This document shows positions 36,595 through 44,070 of a stretch of 64,000 nucleotides of DNA, one piece after another. Source of the DNA: an uncultured Anaeromusa sp. (GTDB taxonomy: Bacteria; Bacillota; Negativicutes; Anaeromusales; Anaeromusaceae); contig NZ_OY764902.1 of NCBI RefSeq assembly GCF_963668665.1, positions 2,173,501 to 2,237,500 of the forward strand, read 5' to 3'. A program made the translations under genes and the position numbers. Under the pieces are notes generated by a model. The model saw only the letters and a list, made by a program, of their open reading frames with translations, ran no database searches and was not told the DNA's origin. The first letter of the stretch is position 1. Every line of letters begins with the position of its first letter.

Positions 36595-37527
36595 ATGCGT
36601 TTACAGGGGAAAAGTAAAAAAGGAATTACGGTGTTGGGGATACCTACTTGGCTGGGGCAGGAGATGTTTGGAACGCAACTAGGGCCGGACGCGATGCGTG
36701 CTGCCGGTTTGCTGCGAATGCTGCGTTCTACGGGGCTGGATGTCATTGATGCCGGAAATCTGAATCTCAAGAACCAAGCCATCAGTTCCTGCGCTACAGG
36801 CAGCGTGTGCAATCTCCGGGCGGTTCGCGATAGTTTGGAGTTGGTAGCGATCAAGGTTTCGGAAATTGTCTGCAGTGGACGTATTCCCTTAGTTTTGGGC
36901 GGAGATCACAGTGTGGCTATTGGCTCTCTTGCAGGTATTGCTAGGCATTATCGCTCGTTAGGATTGCTTTGGTATGATGCGCATGGAGACAGCAACACGC
37001 CGGAAACATCGCCAAGCGGTTATATACAAGGCATGCCGGTGGCTGCTAGTTTGGGCGCAGGGCACCCGGAACTTATTGCTGTAGGCGGTTATAAGCATAA
37101 AATTCGGCCGGAACACGTGGTGCTGGTTGGAGTTCGCGATTTAGACGCAGGGGAAAAAAAGTTTTTGCGAGAAAAGAAGATAAAAATTTATACTTCTGAA
37201 GATATGTATCGCAGCGGCAGTGCGGCGGTTATGGAGGAAGCAGTGGCCTATCTGTCTTCCCGGTGCGATGGCATTCACTTAAGCTGCGATTTGGATGTTC
37301 TTGACCCAAGGGAAGCCAGCGGCGTGGGTACGCCGGTGGCGGGAGGCGTGCCGTTGGCGCAGCATTTGGAAGCGATGCGGTGTTTGGCGTCCCATAAAGT
37401 GGTTACTTCGGCCGAGTTTGTGGAGCTCAATCCGCTGCTGGATAAAGACGGCAGAACCATTGAGGCGGCTATTGCCATGATTCGAGCTTTTTTAGGAGAA
37501 CGCGCACTGGAAGCTTGCCAGGCCTAA
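36595..37527 (+). CDS. rocF: Arginase family ureohydrolase
   Basis: A 310-residue Mn-dependent ureohydrolase. Metal ligands are visible in GGDHSVAIG, WYDAHGDSNTPETSPSG and SCDLDVLDP. The Asn/Ser-rich NTPETSPSG loop is the arginase signature, so arginase (arginine to ornithine and urea) is favoured over agmatinase or formimidoglutamase. DAHGD replaces the usual DAHAD, a mild substitution. It fits an amino acid fermenter. A strong terminator follows. Confidence 0.88.
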   Translation: MRLQGKSKKGITVLGIPTWLGQEMFGTQLGPDAMRAAGLLRMLRSTGLDVIDAGNLNLKNQAISSCATGSVCNLRAVRDSLELVAIKVSEIVCSGRIPLVLGGDHSVAIGSLAGIARHYRSLGLLWYDAHGDSNTPETSPSGYIQGMPVAASLGAGHPELIAVGGYKHKIRPEHVVLVGVRDLDAGEKKFLREKKIKIYTSEDMYRSGSAAVMEEAVAYLSSRCDGIHLSCDLDVLDPREASGVGTPVAGGVPLAQHLEAMRCLASHKVVTSAEFVELNPLLDKDGRTIEAAIAMIRAFLGERALEACQA

Positions 37528-37550
37528 AAAATGACTTTTTGCTACGAGCA

Positions 37551-37597
37551 AATAAAAACCTGCTTCTTTCGGACTCCGAAAGAAGCAGGTTTTTATT
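37551..37597. terminator. Long perfect terminator hairpin after the arginase gene
   Basis: 22-bp perfect stem (37551-37572 / 37576-37597) with a 3-nt loop; its arms end in A- and T-runs so it can work in both directions. Confidence 0.85.
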
Positions 37598-37649
37598 CGT
37601 TAGCCACGAAATTTATCAAAGAAATGATACTTGATAGGGAGGCATGGCA

Positions 37650-38240
37650 TTGCGAAGAGCAGGACTAATACTGCTGCTGGTGTGCTGCAGTTGCTATTTT
37701 GGCACCGCAGCGGCGGCAGAAGTAAAAGAGAAGCGGACAGCAGACGAGTATATTGCAGCATTACAACTAGTTGGACATGTGGAAGGCGGTTATTTTAAAG
37801 AACTGTACAAGAATCAACGCAAAGCGGGAGCTGCGATCCTGCCGGATGTTTATGCAGGCGAGCGGCCCTTGGCATCTACGATCTATTACCTTTTGAAGTC
37901 TGGCGGCGTTTCGCAGTTTCATCAGCTTTTGTCCGATGAAATTTGGTTTTATCATGATGGCTCTCCCTTAGTTTTGCACATGATCAGTCCGGAGGGAACG
38001 CTGACCAGCGTGCGCTTGGGACTGGATGTGAAGCGAGGAGAACAGCCGCAGGTTTTGGTGCCGGCGCAAACGATTTTTGGGGCGGAGGTCGCGGAAAAAG
38101 GTTCCTTCGGTTTGGTCAGCTGCATGGTGTCGCCGGGCTTTGATTACCGAGATTTTCGCCTTTGTTCTTATGAAGAATTAATGCGGCAATATCCGGATTA
38201 TTCAGGCGTTATTGAACGTTTGAACGGAAAAAGACAGTAA
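37650..38240 (+). CDS. Exported cupin protein, DUF985 family
   Basis: A ~196-residue protein. A signal peptide (RRAGLILLLVCCSCYFGTA) precedes a DUF985 cupin domain (ALQLVGHVEGGYFKELY, STIYYLLKSGGVSQFHQL, DEIWFYHDGSPL). The family is mostly cytoplasmic and uncharacterised; here it should be periplasmic. TTG at 37650 is chosen because AGGGAGG lies 7 bp upstream, whereas the ATG at 37644 is only 1 bp from it. It heads a run with a PPOX-family gene and a phytase gene. Confidence 0.8.
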   Translation: MRRAGLILLLVCCSCYFGTAAAAEVKEKRTADEYIAALQLVGHVEGGYFKELYKNQRKAGAAILPDVYAGERPLASTIYYLLKSGGVSQFHQLLSDEIWFYHDGSPLVLHMISPEGTLTSVRLGLDVKRGEQPQVLVPAQTIFGAEVAEKGSFGLVSCMVSPGFDYRDFRLCSYEELMRQYPDYSGVIERLNGKRQ

Positions 38241-38272
38241 TGTAGAAAGCAATTTTGTGAGGAGGATGGCTG

Positions 38273-38737
38273 ATGGCTAGAGAAATGCGGAGAAAAGACC
38301 GGCAGTTGGGAGAGACGGATATAAAGGAGCTTTTGCATAAAGCCGCCTATGGCGTACTGTCGCTGGTGGATGCAAACAACCAAGCGTATGGAGTGCCGTT
38401 AAGTTTTGTTTATTTTCGGGACGCCTTGTATTTTCACAGCGCTACCGAGGGGCTGAAGCTTGATTTGGTGCGACAGAATTCGCGCGCAGCTTTTTGCATA
38501 GTAGGAGATACAGTGGTGTTGCCGGAACAATTTACGACGAATTATGAGAGCGTTATTGCCCTAGGGAAAGCGATCGAAGTGACGGACGAGGAGAAAAAAG
38601 CAGCCTTAGAAGCGTTTGTTGAAAAATATGCAAGCGCTTTTAAAGAAAAAGGACTAGATTATATCGAAAAAGCGGGCTCCGCGACAACGGTGGTTAAGCT
38701 TTGTATAGAGCAGTGCACCGGCAAGGCGAGGAGGTAA
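38273..38737 (+). CDS. Pyridoxamine 5'-phosphate oxidase-like flavin-binding protein (NimA type)
   Basis: A 154-residue split-barrel protein (MRRKDRQLGETDIKELLHKAAYGVLSLVD, AYGVPLSFVYFRDALYFHSA, TTNYESVIALGKA). Members bind FMN and reduce nitro compounds or act as general flavin reductases; NimA-type proteins are linked to 5-nitroimidazole resistance. GGAGG precedes the ATG. It lies 32 bp after the cupin gene and 4 bp before the phytase gene. Confidence 0.85.
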   Translation: MAREMRRKDRQLGETDIKELLHKAAYGVLSLVDANNQAYGVPLSFVYFRDALYFHSATEGLKLDLVRQNSRAAFCIVGDTVVLPEQFTTNYESVIALGKAIEVTDEEKKAALEAFVEKYASAFKEKGLDYIEKAGSATTVVKLCIEQCTGKARR

Positions 38738-38741
38738 AGCT

Positions 38742-39668
38742 ATGAAAAGGCATGGCTTTTGGTCATTGATTATGTGCAACATTTGTGCGCTTATTTTATT
38801 TGCTATGTCTAATCTTTTGGAGGCGCACGAATCTATTTTGTCCGAAACACAAACGGTATTGCGGCAAGATGCTGAGGATAAAGTTGCGTTGCCAGGGAGT
38901 TTTCGTCGTGTAGAGTGGCTGAGAGCATCTGGCAGCGCACAGTTTTCGGAAAAGGAATTGCTGGAAGTTAAGAAAAATATAAGTGAAGTAAAAGTAGTTT
39001 TGGTCGATCTACGCCAAGAGAGTCATGGCTTTATTAATGGACTTCCTATAAGCTGGTATGGAGAAAAGAATTGGGCCAATGCCGGCAAAAGCGTAGAAGA
39101 GGTATTACAGCTTGAGCAAAAAGAACTATCCGAGCTGGCTGCAGCACAGCAAGCTATTGTGTATAGTAAACTTAAAAAAGATAAGAGTAGCGGCGGCCTC
39201 GTTTCGGCAGTATCGATGGCGGTGCCGATTGAAGTCGTAAGTTCGGAGGAGCAAATAGCGAGGCAGAACGAGATGGGGTATTTTCGCCTAGCTATAACAG
39301 ATCATTGTCGTCCTGATGATGAGAGTGTGGAGCGTTTTATAGAGTTTGTTCGGGTGCTGCCTCCAGACTCCTGGCTTCATATGCACTGTGAAGCCGGGCA
39401 TGGTAGAACTACTACGTTTTTAACTATGTATGATATGATGAAAAACGCAAAAAAAGATTCTTGTGCCGCTATTATAACGAGACAGCGAGATATTGGAGGC
39501 ATTGATCTTCTGGCATCTGGAGAAGATCGGGGCTGGCGAATGGAGAAAGATCAGGAACGTAAGAGATTCATAAAGAGGTTTTATCAGTATTGCCAAGCTA
39601 ATGATGATCAATATTCTCTGAAATGGACAATCTGGAATCAAACGCATCCAATACCTATCGATGAGTAA
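38742..39668 (+). CDS. Exported PTP-like inositol polyphosphate phosphatase (cysteine phytase)
   Basis: A 308-residue protein with an N-terminal signal/anchor helix (~10-28). The catalytic P-loop is HCEAGHGRTT (CX5R), with the supporting segments VDLRQESHGFINGLPISWYG, NWANAGKSVEEVL and the general-acid loop AITDHCRPDD. All are characteristic of Selenomonas-type PhyA, which removes phosphates from myo-inositol hexakisphosphate. Relatives also act as protein or lipid phosphatases in host-associated bacteria. GGAGG precedes the ATG, 4 bp after the PPOX gene. It is convergent with the CBS gene, 9 bp apart, and no terminator lies between. Confidence 0.92.
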   Translation: MKRHGFWSLIMCNICALILFAMSNLLEAHESILSETQTVLRQDAEDKVALPGSFRRVEWLRASGSAQFSEKELLEVKKNISEVKVVLVDLRQESHGFINGLPISWYGEKNWANAGKSVEEVLQLEQKELSELAAAQQAIVYSKLKKDKSSGGLVSAVSMAVPIEVVSSEEQIARQNEMGYFRLAITDHCRPDDESVERFIEFVRVLPPDSWLHMHCEAGHGRTTTFLTMYDMMKNAKKDSCAAIITRQRDIGGIDLLASGEDRGWRMEKDQERKRFIKRFYQYCQANDDQYSLKWTIWNQTHPIPIDE

Positions 39669-39677
39669 ACGGAAATC

Positions 39678-40088
39678 TTAGAGAGAAGTCTTGGGCTGCT
39701 GGGCGAAATACTCAATGATTTCTCGGCGGCGAATAATACCGCAAAAGACATCGTTGTCATCGATTACAGGAATAAAGTTTTGCATAATGGCTAAGGAAAG
39801 CAGATTTTCCATTTCTTCGTTGATATGAATGGGCGTGTTTACCATGCGGCGTGGAATGTCTTTGAGCCAGATGCGTTCCGTGTCGGCAAAAGTGAGGGAC
39901 GGAGTGTTTTTCATCTTCCAAAGCAAATCGCCTTCAGTCAGCGTACCGGCGTATTTACCATCTTCATCCACAAGCGGAATGGCTGTATAGTGGTGAAACT
40001 CCATCTTTTCCAGTGCTTGGCGCATCGTGCTGTGAAAGGGTAAATGCACCGTGTCTTTTTTGGCAATAAGAAAAAAAGCGATATTCAT
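39678..40088 (-). CDS. Two-CBS-domain protein
   Basis: A 136-residue protein made of a CBS pair (LPFHSTMRQALEKMEFHHYTAIPLVDEDGKYAG and NTPIHINEEMENLLSLAIMQNFIPVIDDNDVFCG). CBS pairs bind adenosine nucleotides and sense energy state. GGAGG precedes the ATG. The partner it regulates is not evident. Confidence 0.87.
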   Translation of the reverse strand: MNIAFFLIAKKDTVHLPFHSTMRQALEKMEFHHYTAIPLVDEDGKYAGTLTEGDLLWKMKNTPSLTFADTERIWLKDIPRRMVNTPIHINEEMENLLSLAIMQNFIPVIDDNDVFCGIIRRREIIEYFAQQPKTSL

Positions 40089-40110
40089 AGCGCTTTGCCT
40101 CCATAGTAGT

Positions 40111-40150
40111 AAGGAACCGCTGTTTTAAAAGCAGCGGTTCCTTTTTTCTT
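40111..40150 (+). terminator. Plus-strand terminator upstream of the CBS gene
   Basis: aaggaaccgctg / cagcggttcctt stem followed by T6 only on the plus strand. No plus-strand gene ends nearby other than the phytase gene at 39668, so it probably stops phytase read-through after it has crossed the CBS gene. Confidence 0.65.
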
Positions 40151-40214
40151 CCTTTTTGATTATAGAGCGTTTTTTGTTGGAATAGGTATAAAAAAATAGT
40201 AAAAATTATGCTCG

Positions 40215-41003
40215 CTATTCTGGAGCTTGATAATGCTCTTGGAATATAGCCGGATTAAGATGGTGGTGAAGTCGTTTGCGCAAGGCGGCAATTACAAACA
40301 CCGCAGGGATGACTCGTTTCCAGTTTGTATCTCCCATATCTAAGCCAAGCCAGAAAAATGACGCAGTCCAGCCAAGCGGACCAAAAAGGGCGGCAATTGC
40401 ACGCTCAAGAAGAGAGCCGGCCATAGGGGGCAAATCAGGAAAGCCAAAGCGACGGGCTAAAACTAAGATCAGTTCGCTGGCCGCTATATATTGCGGGAGT
40501 CCTGCCATGCGCCCGGCTAGTAGTGCAGTTAGCAAAGCAGGGCCGCGCAGGGTTTTGAAACGGCTGGCTATACAAGAAGGGCATTTTCCGGCAATGAGGT
40601 ATTTTTGTATTTCGAAGTCCACGGAGTCTTCAACAGCATGCCAGGCGTGGATGCCGCTTTCTTTAATAATCTGCGCTTTGAGGCGACTTAATACCTCAAG
40701 TACGATAAATTCCTCTATTTGCGCTACCGTAGCTGTTTGCAGCGGGACTTTCGCGCTCAATTTCAATACTGCCGCCGTTTTACGTACGATCTCTTCATAA
40801 TCCGGCTCATAGTTATTGCGAAAAAGATTAAGTGCGCTATTGCCATAAGCGTGGCGGATTTCGCGGTTAAGAATTTCGCGTTTTTCTTGTTTGGAAGCTT
40901 GGTTGATATTGGTGAGTTCGAAGATGCTACCCAAAGTTTCCCAATCTTCCCAGGTTAAATTTGGGTCGCCTAAAATAATATCAAGCTGATCTCCCTTAGC
41001 CAT
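40215..41003 (-). CDS. YaaW family (UPF0174) protein
   Basis: A 262-residue protein. The N-terminus (GDPNLTWEDWETLGSIFELT) fits the DUF3944 segment, and the C-terminal VIPAVFVIAALRKRLHHH matches the conserved end of E. coli YaaW. The function is unknown. CPSC in the middle is a possible redox or metal site. AAGGAGG precedes the ATG at 41003; the longer frame is not supported. Confidence 0.72.
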   Translation of the reverse strand: MAKGDQLDIILGDPNLTWEDWETLGSIFELTNINQASKQEKREILNREIRHAYGNSALNLFRNNYEPDYEEIVRKTAAVLKLSAKVPLQTATVAQIEEFIVLEVLSRLKAQIIKESGIHAWHAVEDSVDFEIQKYLIAGKCPSCIASRFKTLRGPALLTALLAGRMAGLPQYIAASELILVLARRFGFPDLPPMAGSLLERAIAALFGPLGWTASFFWLGLDMGDTNWKRVIPAVFVIAALRKRLHHHLNPAIFQEHYQAPE

Positions 41004-41180
41004 AAAGTACCTCCTTTTCCCGTGCAGGCAGCTCCTTGTAAAAACGGTGTTCTTTATAGAATAGGATTTGCAACATAGTTTATACATGAAGCTGGCAATT
41101 TCCTTCTTTTTGGGAATAATTTGAAAATAATCCGAGCTTAGCTGAAGAAACAGTTGTAATGGAGAAAAATAAAAAGACTC

Positions 41181-41209
41181 TTGTCAAATAGAAAATATAG
41201 TGATAATAT
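41181..41209 (+). promoter_or_regulatory. Promoter of the rubrerythrin gene
   Basis: TTGTCA (41181-41186), 17-bp spacer, TAATAT (41204-41209). Confidence 0.8.
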
Positions 41210-41222
41210 AGTTAATGTCAAC

Positions 41223-41237
41223 AGATAATTATTATTT
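41223..41237 (+). promoter_or_regulatory. PerR-like operator upstream of rubrerythrin
   Basis: AGATAATTATTATTT carries the perfect core ATAATTATTAT of the PerR/Fur box (TTATAATNATTATAA), about 14 bp downstream of the -10 element, where bound PerR would block transcription. Confidence 0.65.
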
Positions 41238-41259
41238 AAAATAAAAGGAGGAACTAAAA

Positions 41260-41808
41260 ATGAAAAAGTTTGTTTGTACCATCTGTGGGTATGTTCACGA
41301 GGGAGATGCGGCTCCAGACATTTGTCCGACCTGTAAGGCGCCGGCGGCTAAATTTATCGAGAAGGTAGAAGGCGCTATGAACTGGGCTGACGAGCATCGT
41401 ATTGGCGTAGCTGCTGGCGTAGATCCGGAAATTATTGAAGGCCTGAAAATGAATTTTGCAGGCGAATGCACCGAAGTGGGCATGTACTTAGCCATGAGCC
41501 GTCAGGCGGATCGGGAAGGTTTCCCGGAAGTGGCCGAAGCCTATAAGCGGATTGCTTTTGAAGAAGCGGAGCATGCTGCTAAATTTGCGGAACTGCTGGG
41601 CGAAGTGGTTTTCCCATCGACGAAGAAAAACCTGGAGCTTCGTGTCGAAGCGGAATACGGCGCTTGCGAAGGCAAGCTAGGTATTGCGAAAAAAGCCAAA
41701 GCTCTTGGATTGGATGCCATTCATGATACGGTTCATGAAATGTGCAAAGATGAAGCCCGCCATGGTGCGGCTTTCAAAGGGCTGCTGGAGCGCTATTTCA
41801 GCAAGTAA
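41260..41808 (+). CDS. rbr: Reverse-type rubrerythrin (NADH peroxidase)
   Basis: A 182-residue protein with an N-terminal rubredoxin domain ([10 protein letters not shown] ... CPTCKAP) followed by a ferritin-like diiron domain ([54 protein letters not shown]). Having rubredoxin at the front is the reverse of classic rubrerythrin and is typical of the oxygen-stress peroxidases of anaerobic Firmicutes. It reduces H2O2 with electrons from NADH via a reductase. The promoter and PerR-like box fit peroxide induction. Confidence 0.94.
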   Translation: MKKFVCTICGYVHEGDAAPDICPTCKAPAAKFIEKVEGAMNWADEHRIGVAAGVDPEIIEGLKMNFAGECTEVGMYLAMSRQADREGFPEVAEAYKRIAFEEAEHAAKFAELLGEVVFPSTKKNLELRVEAEYGACEGKLGIAKKAKALGLDAIHDTVHEMCKDEARHGAAFKGLLERYFSK

Positions 41809-41815
41809 GCTCTTG

Positions 41816-41866
41816 GGCAGATACGAAAAAAGCCACTGACTTCAAGTCAGTGGCTTTTTCGTATCT
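41816..41866. terminator. Terminator after rubrerythrin
   Basis: Long near-perfect inverted repeat (cagatacgaaaa... / ...ttttcgtatctg) with a gccactgac / gtcagtggc inner stem. Confidence 0.88.
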
Positions 41867-41990
41867 GCCAGAATTTATAAAACGGACCGCGAAATACGAG
41901 GGAAATTCGAACGGGGTTTCAGGATTATGTGGTATAAACGGCGGCATAACTGTATCTGAGTTGCGTTTCCTAACCGCGCAGCGGTTCCTG
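41867..41990. repeat. Modular intergenic repeat, copy 5
   Basis: Starts ccagaatttataa, then accgcgaaatacg and taaacggcggcataactgta as in copy 1, and ends accgcgcagcggtt directly against the stop codon of the permease gene. Confidence 0.78.
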
Positions 41991-43394
41991 TTATGCAGCT
42001 TGGTTCTTCTCTTGGTTGCGGGGATGAAGCAGGCTTTTGCGGTAGCCATAGGCGAAATAGACGACAAGACCAATGGCGCTCCAAATGCCGTAGCGGAACC
42101 AGGTATCGCCGGGGAGGCTGTACATCAGATAGCCGCAGGAAAGAATAGCGCCCAAAGAAACAAAGGTGACTGCGGGACAACGGAAAGGCCGGTGAATATC
42201 TGGCTTTGTGCGGCGTAGGACCAAGACGCCTACGGCGGTAATGACAAAGGCAAATAAGGTGCCGATATTAGTCAATTCGGCAATGACGCTGATGGGCGTC
42301 AAGCCGGATACAATGGCGACGACAATGCCGGATAGAATGGTAATAATATGAGGCGTTTGGTATTTTGGATGGATTTTGCAAATGCTTGCAGGCAGCATGC
42401 CGTCGCGGGACATCGCGTAAAATACGCGGGTCTGGCCGTACATAATGACTAAAAGTACTGTTGTGATACCGGCAATCGCGCCGGTTCCTACTAAAGCGGA
42501 GCCCATATTGTAGCCGATGGAGCGGAGGGCGAAAGCAACCGGTTCGCCGGTGTTGAGTTCGGTATAGGGTACGACGCCGGTTAGAACAGCTGCTACCGCT
42601 ACATACAAAATAGCGCAAACAATTAAGGAACCGATGATCCCAATGGGCAAGTCGCGGTTAGGATTTTTGCATTCTTCCGCAGCGGTGGACACAATGTCAA
42701 AGCCGATGTAGGCTAAAAAGATAGTAGCCGCGCCGGTAACAACGCCTGAGATGCCAAAGGGCATGAAGGGCGTCCAGTTGGCGGGATCAACTTTAGGGCC
42801 GGCAAGAAAGAGAAAGATGAAGACTGCCAGCAGCTTGACTGCGACCAAAATGCGATTGAGGGTGGTGCTTTCCTTGGTGCCGCGCACAAGCAAAAGGCTC
42901 AAAAAAAGAGAGATGATAACCGCCGGCAGATTAATGATGCCGCCGTCGGCAGGGACGGCGGTCAAGGCTTGAGGCACGCTAAAGCCGGCTGATTTAAACA
43001 AGCCGGTGGCATAAGCCGACCAGCCTGCCGCTACCGCGCTGGCGCCCAGCGAGTATTCTAAAATGAGACTCCAGCCGACCATCCAGGCGACAATTTCGCC
43101 CAGCACCGCATAGGAGTACGTGTAGGAGCTGCCGGAGATGGGAACAATAGAGGCTAGCTCTGCATAGGCTAACGCGGCGAAGGCGCAGGCAACGGCTGAA
43201 ATAACCAAGGACAGGACAATGGCGGGACCGGCGTAGTTGGCGGCTACAACGCCGGTAAATACGAAGATGCCGGTGCCCATAATCACGCCGACACCTAACA
43301 AAATAAGATCGAAAGCGCCCAAGGTCTTTTTGAGCTTCTTTTCCTTGGCGCCCTCTCGAAAGGCTTCAATGCTTTTTGTGCGAAAAATATCCAT
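41991..43394 (-). CDS. APC-family amino acid permease (cationic amino acid transporter type)
   Basis: A 467-residue protein with 12 or more membrane helices. LKKTLGAFDLILLGVGVIMGTGIFVFTG is the first helix with the APC substrate loop; SSYTYSYAVLGEIVAWMVGW and FLAYIGFDIVSTAAEECKNPNRDLP follow, as in the YfnA/CAT subgroup that imports basic or neutral amino acids. The ATG at 43394 has AAGGAG upstream. Its 3' end directly abuts repeat copy 5. Confidence 0.9.
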   Translation of the reverse strand: MDIFRTKSIEAFREGAKEKKLKKTLGAFDLILLGVGVIMGTGIFVFTGVVAANYAGPAIVLSLVISAVACAFAALAYAELASIVPISGSSYTYSYAVLGEIVAWMVGWSLILEYSLGASAVAAGWSAYATGLFKSAGFSVPQALTAVPADGGIINLPAVIISLFLSLLLVRGTKESTTLNRILVAVKLLAVFIFLFLAGPKVDPANWTPFMPFGISGVVTGAATIFLAYIGFDIVSTAAEECKNPNRDLPIGIIGSLIVCAILYVAVAAVLTGVVPYTELNTGEPVAFALRSIGYNMGSALVGTGAIAGITTVLLVIMYGQTRVFYAMSRDGMLPASICKIHPKYQTPHIITILSGIVVAIVSGLTPISVIAELTNIGTLFAFVITAVGVLVLRRTKPDIHRPFRCPAVTFVSLGAILSCGYLMYSLPGDTWFRYGIWSAIGLVVYFAYGYRKSLLHPRNQEKNQAA

Positions 43395-43885
43395 ACCAAT
43401 CTCCTTTTTATTCTTTTGAGAGTGACTGTGTACTAGCAAAGAAAACATAACAACAAAATAGTCCGTTATAAAGACACAGACAATTTACAATGTAACATTA
43501 GAAGGCGATAAAGTAAAGAGAAAAAGGGGGCGTTTAGGGCAAAAAAAATTAGAAAATGGTTGTTTTTCTCACACGAATATGGGCTGTTTTCTGGTTGGAG
43601 AAAAATGTATTTACTGTAAGGATTGTTTTGCGCTGTTTTGCGGAGGAGGTTCTCAAGTTATTTAGCGATATTTTAATTCAAACGGAGACAAAGATAGTTT
43701 CCGATTGCGTAATTAAAATGGAAAAGTCATGGGACAAAGTGCACGCTTATGTTAAATTATAGGTGTAATGAATGCCGAAAAAGAGCGAAAATAGGAAAAA
43801 AGTCATGTAGAAATTAGTAGGAAAATCTTGTAAAGTACAAAATGATGAGTTTGATGTAGTATTATAAACATAAAACTGTCACAAT

Positions 43886-43985
43886 GAACTTTATATGGGC
43901 AAACTTGTTGAAAAGCAAGGACGCAAAGCTATGGGCCTACGGACAACGTTGTTTTGTTTATGGTCGCCAAGTTGCCGACTCAACC
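43886..43985 (+). ncRNA. Cyclic di-GMP-I (GEMM) riboswitch
   Basis: The conserved blocks of the GEMM-I aptamer occur in order: GGGCAAAC (43898-43905), a P2 stem capped by a GAAA tetraloop (cttgtt/agcaag), GGACGCAAAGC (43919-43929), a tetraloop-receptor stretch TATGGGCCTACGG, and the closing GGTCGCCAAGTTGCC (43962-43976). It sits in the leader of a GGDEF/HD-GYP gene and is followed by an intrinsic terminator at 44001-44030. The rest of the gap (43395-43885) is AT-rich and shows no gene. Confidence 0.93.
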
Positions 43986-44000
43986 TTGAGATCGTATTTT

Positions 44001-44030
44001 GTGCCGGCATGGAGCCCGGCACTTTTTTTG
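44001..44030 (+). terminator. Terminator of the c-di-GMP riboswitch expression platform
   Basis: gtgccgg / ccggcac stem followed by seven T residues, 41 bp before the GTG start of the regulated gene. Confidence 0.85.
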
Positions 44031-44070
44031 TAAGCTGTTGCAAAAAAAGAATCTTGCTAAGGAGGAGCAC

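Noticed and set aside
43556..43762. Small plus-strand open frame of 68 codons in the gap before the riboswitch
   Set aside because: No ribosome binding site, AT-rich composition and no recognisable domain.
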